A stretch of DNA of 64,000 nucleotides from contig JAAAPD010000077.1 in the NCBI GenBank assembly GCA_009908505.1, forward strand, positions 1 through 64,000. Reading direction: 5' to 3'. The DNA comes from Alphaproteobacteria bacterium (GTDB lineage Bacteria; Pseudomonadota; Alphaproteobacteria; Rhodobacterales; Rhodobacteraceae). The position numbers and the translations under genes are program-made. Under the pieces are notes generated by a model, which was not told where the DNA came from, did not search any database, and saw only the letters and a list, made by a program, of their open reading frames with translations. Positions 60,193 through 64,000 of this stretch are shown one piece after another; the first letter of the stretch is position 1, and each line of letters opens with the position of its first letter.

Positions 60193-60878
60193 TCGGTCCT
60201 CCGCAGCAGGTCTTCGGCCAGGTCGATGGACGAGGGGCGCCCGACATCGCACCAGCCGCCCGTGTGCAATGCGCCGAACATCGTGCCCCGTTCAAGCAGC
60301 CCGTTCCAGATTTCCCACATGGAAAAGGCGCCGTCCGGGTATTGGTCGAGGCAGGCCGTACGAATGATCTGCAACCCCGTATAGACGGCCCCGGGCCCGC
60401 GCGACAGGCGCCCGTCGGGGGCAACCAGGAAGTCCCCATTGCCGCTGTGCCCGATCGCCCGGTCCTGGCTGATCAAGAGCAGTAGTGCCTCCATCCTGTC
60501 CGGGTCCCAGTGTCGTGCCAGGACTTCGACAGGGTTCGGGCCCGTCCAGACGGCATCGGTGTTCAAGGTGAAAGCCGGATCGCTGTTCAGAAGGGCGACG
60601 CCCTTCCTGAGGCCACCGCCGGTATCCAGAAGCTCCGGCTCGTGCGAGATCAGCACGGAGCGGTCTGCCAAATGGTCCGTGATCTGCTGCGCGAGGTAAT
60701 GCGTGTTGACCGCGACATGCTTGAGCCCGGCATCGTCCAGAATGTCGAGCGCATGATCGAGAAGCGGCTTGCCGGCAACTTCGATCAGGGGTTTCGGTCT
60801 GGTCCGGGTCAATGGCGCCATTCGGGTGCCAAGCCCCGCCGCGAACAACAGTGCGGCATCTGGCGTGGTGCCGGTCAT
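60189..60878 (-). CDS. murU: N-acetylmuramate-1-phosphate uridylyltransferase-like nucleotidyltransferase
   Basis: 229-residue sugar-1-phosphate nucleotidyltransferase. The N-terminal signature LLFAAGLGTRMAPLTRTRPKPLIEVAGKPLLDH binds the nucleotide. Adjacent to an AmgK-like sugar kinase, it matches the AmgK-MurU peptidoglycan recycling route (MurNAc to UDP-MurNAc, bypassing MurA). The substrate is inferred from that pairing and from gene order. Four-base overlaps join it to both neighbours. Confidence 0.85.
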   Translation of the reverse strand: MTGTTPDAALLFAAGLGTRMAPLTRTRPKPLIEVAGKPLLDHALDILDDAGLKHVAVNTHYLAQQITDHLADRSVLISHEPELLDTGGGLRKGVALLNSDPAFTLNTDAVWTGPNPVEVLARHWDPDRMEALLLLISQDRAIGHSGNGDFLVAPDGRLSRGPGAVYTGLQIIRTACLDQYPDGAFSMWEIWNGLLERGTMFGALHTGGWCDVGRPSSIDLAEDLLRRTE

Positions 60879-61834
60879 GTCGAGGCCTCCTCGAACGCGA
60901 TTTGCAGGGCCTGTCGCAGGTCGGCGAGGTCCGGATGGGCCAGGTCCCTGCGAAAGTGGTCCCAGACCCGCGGCATCAGGTCGAGATAGCGCCGCTTTCC
61001 ATCCCGCCTGGCAAGTCGGGCAAAGATGCCTAGGATGCGCAGGTTACGTTGGACGGACAGGATCGCAACGTCGCGCAGGACCGCTGTGGGTTGGTTGCCG
61101 GTAGACGTGGCAAATCGGTTGATCATGGCACTGGCCGTGGCGTGGTCGACATCTCGTCGCGCGTCACGCAGTAGCGACATCAGGTCATAGGCCGGTGGTG
61201 CTGCGAAGGCGTCTTGGAAATCCAGTAAGCCAACCCTGTTGGTTCCAGAGCGATCAGGCCGCCATATCAAGTTCTCGGCGTGAAAGTCCCGCAAGGACAG
61301 AACACGCCGTCTATCCGATAGCGCGCCAATTGCGGCGCCGATTTTTGCGCAAATCGCGCTGCGGGTCGCGTTGCCCGCGCGGTTGGGCAGCCAGTCAAAA
61401 GCCACTTGAACCATGTCAGCGCCGGTCCTCGAATTGAGCTGCGCGAGTCCTTCGGGCACTGCAAGCCGCTGAACTCTCAATAGCGTATCCGTGGCCGCGG
61501 AATAGAGCGTCACCTCGTCTTCTGGTCGGTCTTTCAGCCATGCGGCGAAATGCGTGGTGCCGAGATCTTCGAGGAGTATCAGCCCGACGCCAGGGTCCGA
61601 CCGCAATATCCGGGGCGCGGCCAGTCCGTTGCGGGCCAGGTGCGCGGCAAGACGCAGGAAATCGCCGGTCGAGCGGATGGTTTCGGGCGGGGCGTCCATG
61701 AGGATGATGCTCTGTCCGGTAGCGTCGGTCAGCCTTTCATAGCGTCGGGCCGAGGCATCCCCGGCGAGCGGTGTGCGGCACCAGGCCCCGTAGCCGGCCG
61801 CGTCCAGCCATGCGGCAACTTCCTCAGAGCGCAT
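60875..61834 (-). CDS. amgK: N-acetylmuramate/N-acetylglucosamine kinase-like phosphotransferase (AmgK)
   Basis: 319-residue kinase of the aminoglycoside-phosphotransferase fold. ASARRYERL is the N-lobe, LRDFHAENLIWRP holds the catalytic Asp, and VGLLDFQDAFAAPPAYDLMSLL holds the metal-binding Asp. With murU it should convert MurNAc to MurNAc-1-phosphate during cell-wall recycling. The ATG at 61834 overlaps tsaE by 11 bases and fits the family N-terminus. Confidence 0.87.
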   Translation of the reverse strand: MRSEEVAAWLDAAGYGAWCRTPLAGDASARRYERLTDATGQSIILMDAPPETIRSTGDFLRLAAHLARNGLAAPRILRSDPGVGLILLEDLGTTHFAAWLKDRPEDEVTLYSAATDTLLRVQRLAVPEGLAQLNSRTGADMVQVAFDWLPNRAGNATRSAICAKIGAAIGALSDRRRVLSLRDFHAENLIWRPDRSGTNRVGLLDFQDAFAAPPAYDLMSLLRDARRDVDHATASAMINRFATSTGNQPTAVLRDVAILSVQRNLRILGIFARLARRDGKRRYLDLMPRVWDHFRRDLAHPDLADLRQALQIAFEEAST

Positions 61835-62285
61835 TCGCCAGCCTTTCGGCCCATGCGCCGACCGGTCGCAGCCGTGCCGTATGCGCCTCGGGTGTGGCTG
61901 CCATCTGGATATCGAGCGCATCGTCCGGCCGATATGGCCCAAGTCGATCCGGCCACTCGACAAGGTTGATGGCGGTGTCGAATGCCTCGATCAAGCCCAG
62001 CTCAAGGGCTTCGTCGCAATCGCCGAGCCGATAGAGATCGCTGTGCCAGATTTCGCCGATGTCACAATGGTAGGTTTGAACCAACGTGAACGTCGGTGAC
62101 GGCACTTCGGTCTCAAAGCCGCACAGCGCGCGAATGATGGCGCGGGCGAGAAAGGACTTACCGGCCCCGATTTCACCGGACAGAAGAACCACGTCACCGG
62201 GCCGCAATACGCCGGCGACGGAATTTCCGAATTGGGCGGTTTCGGCCTCTGACCTGAATGAAAGCCTGTACTCGCGATCTCGCAT
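61824..62285 (-). CDS. tsaE: tRNA threonylcarbamoyladenosine synthesis ATPase TsaE
   Basis: 153-residue ATPase needed for t6A37 tRNA modification with TsaB and TsaD. The P-loop is LSGEIGAGKSFLARAIIRAL, followed by VPSPTFTLVQTY and IWHSDLYRLGDCDEALELGL, all typical. It lies 37 bases downstream of the DivL-like gene and opens the coupled run into amgK-murU-addB-addA. Confidence 0.96.
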   Translation of the reverse strand: MRDREYRLSFRSEAETAQFGNSVAGVLRPGDVVLLSGEIGAGKSFLARAIIRALCGFETEVPSPTFTLVQTYHCDIGEIWHSDLYRLGDCDEALELGLIEAFDTAINLVEWPDRLGPYRPDDALDIQMAATPEAHTARLRPVGAWAERLANAL

Positions 62286-62322
62286 GGCGCCAGACTATGG
62301 GACTGGCACGCCGCGACAAGCC

Positions 62323-63900
62323 CTATCCGTTTCGGGCCAGCCTTTCCGTCGGCATGTCATGCAAGCCCTCGGTCAGTGTTGAATCGCGGTCAGTGAAGCG
62401 GACAAGCCGGTGCCCCGTGGAAAGGGCCGAACAATGAAGCGTGAAGCGACGTCCGTCGCAAAGTTGAATATCCGCGACCCGGGGATCCAAGTTCGCAGTG
62501 TTCGCAATCTGATGCCAGAGCGGGTTCGGCGCGGTATTCTCCCGCCAGACGGCCAGTTCGTCGGTCAGCGTGGGCACGCCCAGCCCCAGATGGCCTTCGC
62601 TTCCCCAAAGAATCCGATAGGCCCGGTTGGACATGACCATCTCACCGGTCGCGCTGAAGGCAACAGCGGCCTCAGTCATGGCATCGAGAATCTGCTGGCC
62701 TATCTCGATCTGAGACCGAAACCGGCGCGTCATCGACAATTCCTCGGAGATATCCTCGAACAAAAAGGCGAGGGCGCCGTCCGGATGTGGCCGCCCGGTG
62801 ACGCGGAAGGTCTGGCCATTGGGCAGGTCCCAGCTTTCGCGGTAGCTGTCGTTTTCGGCCGCGGCCTCGACCGCTTCGACCTCGGTACGCCATGCGGCAT
62901 AGTCCTTGGGTTCGGGGATCATCCGAGCCTCTCGCAGCCGGTCAAGAAACTGGCCGATATGCGGCCGCGAGATCAGGAAATCCGTCGGCACCTGCAGCAT
63001 GTCCGTCAGGGCAGGGTTAAACAGGGTCAGCCGGCGGTCCCGGTCGAATATCGCCAACCCGACTGAAAGCTGCGCAAATGTCTTGGTAAGGGTCTGAACG
63101 AATTTCTGCTGATCCTCGCGGGCCTCGATCACCTCGGTCACGTCAACGGCATAGTGCATGGTGCCCGTGTCGCGCCGGACACCCGACACTTCGTAGCATC
63201 GTGGGGTCAAAAGGCCCCTGGATTGCAGCCATTTCTGTTCAATAAGCGGGCTAACGCCCTCTGGGATTGCCACATCTTCGAACAGGTCTTGCGGCGGCCA
63301 GGTTCGGGGCAGGCCATCGCAGGGTGGATGAATGTGGTCCGCGAGGTCGAGATAGGCCCTGTTCGCCCAGACGAGGTCCCCGGCATCGTTACATTGCCAA
63401 ATCAGCTGAGGAGCATTGTCGCCGATACTGCGCAAAAGGTGCAGTTCCTGCTCCATCGCTTCGACGATCAGCCGCTCTGTAGGGTCGTTCCGGCCGTCGA
63501 CTCGGCGCAGCGACACCCGCACAACACCGTCCAGATAGGTCAGGTCGACCGCACCGGAATCTGGTGGTTGGCTCGACACCGATTTTCGGCCAACCGATGC
63601 GACATCGGCGCTTTGGGTGCGCAGGTCTGGGAACTGCTTTTCCAGAACACCCAGTAGCCGCTCCCAGTCCGAAACACCGGTTGTCGCCTGCCCCAACAGG
63701 GCACGGCCCTGCGGGGTCGCGTCCAAAAGGGTCTCATCATCGAAGAGCAGAACCGTCTCGTCCGTGTCGGCCGCGATCAATCGACGTGCCGCCAGTGCCT
63801 TGACGGTGTTGGCGCGACTCCACCAAAGGAACAGCAACGCCGCGCCGGTCAAGCCGATCGCGGCGGCAAGCAATGCTTCGAGGGCGGGGGGCAGGATCAT
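62323..63900 (-). CDS. divL: Membrane-anchored multi-PAS protein, DivL-like without kinase domain
   Basis: 525 residues. One N-terminal membrane helix (about residues 8-27) precedes about three PAS-like modules: near 150-250 (NAPQLIWQCNDAGDLVWANRAYLDL), 265-385 (LSVGLAIFDRDRRLTLFNPAL) and 405-510 (AMTEAAVAFSATGEMVMSNRAYRIL). The protein ends after the last PAS, with no phospho-acceptor helix or ATPase domain. Gene order before tsaE-amgK-murU-addBA-trxA matches my recollection of the divL locus in Caulobacter, and kinase-less DivL is described in Rhodobacter. I therefore infer it controls CtrA phosphorylation. GGAG precedes the ATG. Confidence 0.75.
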   Translation of the reverse strand: MILPPALEALLAAAIGLTGAALLFLWWSRANTVKALAARRLIAADTDETVLLFDDETLLDATPQGRALLGQATTGVSDWERLLGVLEKQFPDLRTQSADVASVGRKSVSSQPPDSGAVDLTYLDGVVRVSLRRVDGRNDPTERLIVEAMEQELHLLRSIGDNAPQLIWQCNDAGDLVWANRAYLDLADHIHPPCDGLPRTWPPQDLFEDVAIPEGVSPLIEQKWLQSRGLLTPRCYEVSGVRRDTGTMHYAVDVTEVIEAREDQQKFVQTLTKTFAQLSVGLAIFDRDRRLTLFNPALTDMLQVPTDFLISRPHIGQFLDRLREARMIPEPKDYAAWRTEVEAVEAAAENDSYRESWDLPNGQTFRVTGRPHPDGALAFLFEDISEELSMTRRFRSQIEIGQQILDAMTEAAVAFSATGEMVMSNRAYRILWGSEGHLGLGVPTLTDELAVWRENTAPNPLWHQIANTANLDPRVADIQLCDGRRFTLHCSALSTGHRLVRFTDRDSTLTEGLHDMPTERLARNG

Positions 63901-63947
63901 GACATTCGCTCCGAAAACTGAACGCAGTCAGGTTTCGGGGGGATTGG

Positions 63948-63962
63948 TTAATTCCCGGTTAA
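63948..63962. promoter_or_regulatory. CtrA-type binding motif upstream of the DivL-like gene
   Basis: TTAA-TTCCCGG-TTAA, an exact TTAA-N7-TTAA match to the CtrA consensus, 48-62 bases before the divL start codon. It may also serve a divergent gene beyond the window. The remaining bases to the window end show no start of a recognisable gene. Confidence 0.55.
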
Positions 63963-64000
63963 ATCAGGCGAAACGTTGGTTCTCGCCCAGTGGCTGGGTG

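Overview
The window is a dense, GC-rich, single-copy chromosomal segment of an alphaproteobacterium, most likely a Rhodobacteraceae (Roseobacter-group) member. Evidence for this is the set of conserved gene neighbourhoods (rho-mnmE-mnmG-rsmG-parA-parB; maf-aroE-coaE-dnaQ | secB-fxsA-tim44-mltA-smr; hslVU; tsaE-amgK-murU-addB-addA-trxA behind a PAS-only DivL) and the individual protein sequences. I see no rRNA, tRNA, insertion sequence, prophage or CRISPR array. Genes overlap or abut heavily, often by ATGA or TGATG stop/start junctions.

Layout. 1-3.0 kb: the end of a peptide ABC transporter operon (two permeases) behind a proline iminopeptidase, all on the minus strand. 3.0-8.8 kb: ubiG facing a GNAT-MarR-nitrilase-glutaredoxin-ComF run, then a BioC/NDUFAF5-like methyltransferase and ferrochelatase. 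8.8-11.1 kb: envelope genes, namely a tiny secreted/anchored protein, two YkuD-type L,D-transpeptidases and a CAP-domain lipoprotein. 11.1-18 kb: RNA and metabolic housekeeping (rlmD, LysE exporter, cca, two NUDIX enzymes, hslO, argG, idi). 18-24.8 kb: a complete five-gene di/oligopeptide ABC transporter, with a hairpin between the binding protein and the permeases, followed by an AcuI-like acrylyl-CoA reductase. 25-35.7 kb: exported MsrA, ribokinase-like kinase, MaeB, mutS, grpE-hrcA, and rph-rdgB-hemW.

35.7-46 kb is the most informative part. Leftward genes parB, parA, rsmG, mnmG, mnmE and rho and rightward genes maf, aroE, coaE and dnaQ diverge from a 0.5 kb non-coding gap (42489-43001). 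The gap has an AT-rich core and several DnaA-box-like 9-mers. Two perfect parS palindromes lie inside rsmG and at the start of mnmG. I infer that the gap is the best candidate for the chromosomal replication origin.

46-64 kb: envelope and quality-control genes (secB, fxsA, Tim44-like, mltA, smr, an MFS transporter, a DUF900 esterase-like lipoprotein, hslU, hslV). These are followed by the minus-strand run divL-tsaE-amgK-murU-addB-addA-trxA, which brings together cell-cycle signalling, tRNA t6A synthesis, cell-wall recycling and double-strand-break repair. An exact CtrA-type motif (TTAA-N7-TTAA) sits just upstream of the DivL-like gene.

I did not find a clearly novel multi-gene defence or mobile system. 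The best leads are the candidate origin with coding-embedded parS sites, the kinase-less DivL with its CtrA box, a conserved-looking 64-residue envelope protein, and a repeated pattern of convergent genes sharing stop codons without a visible terminator.
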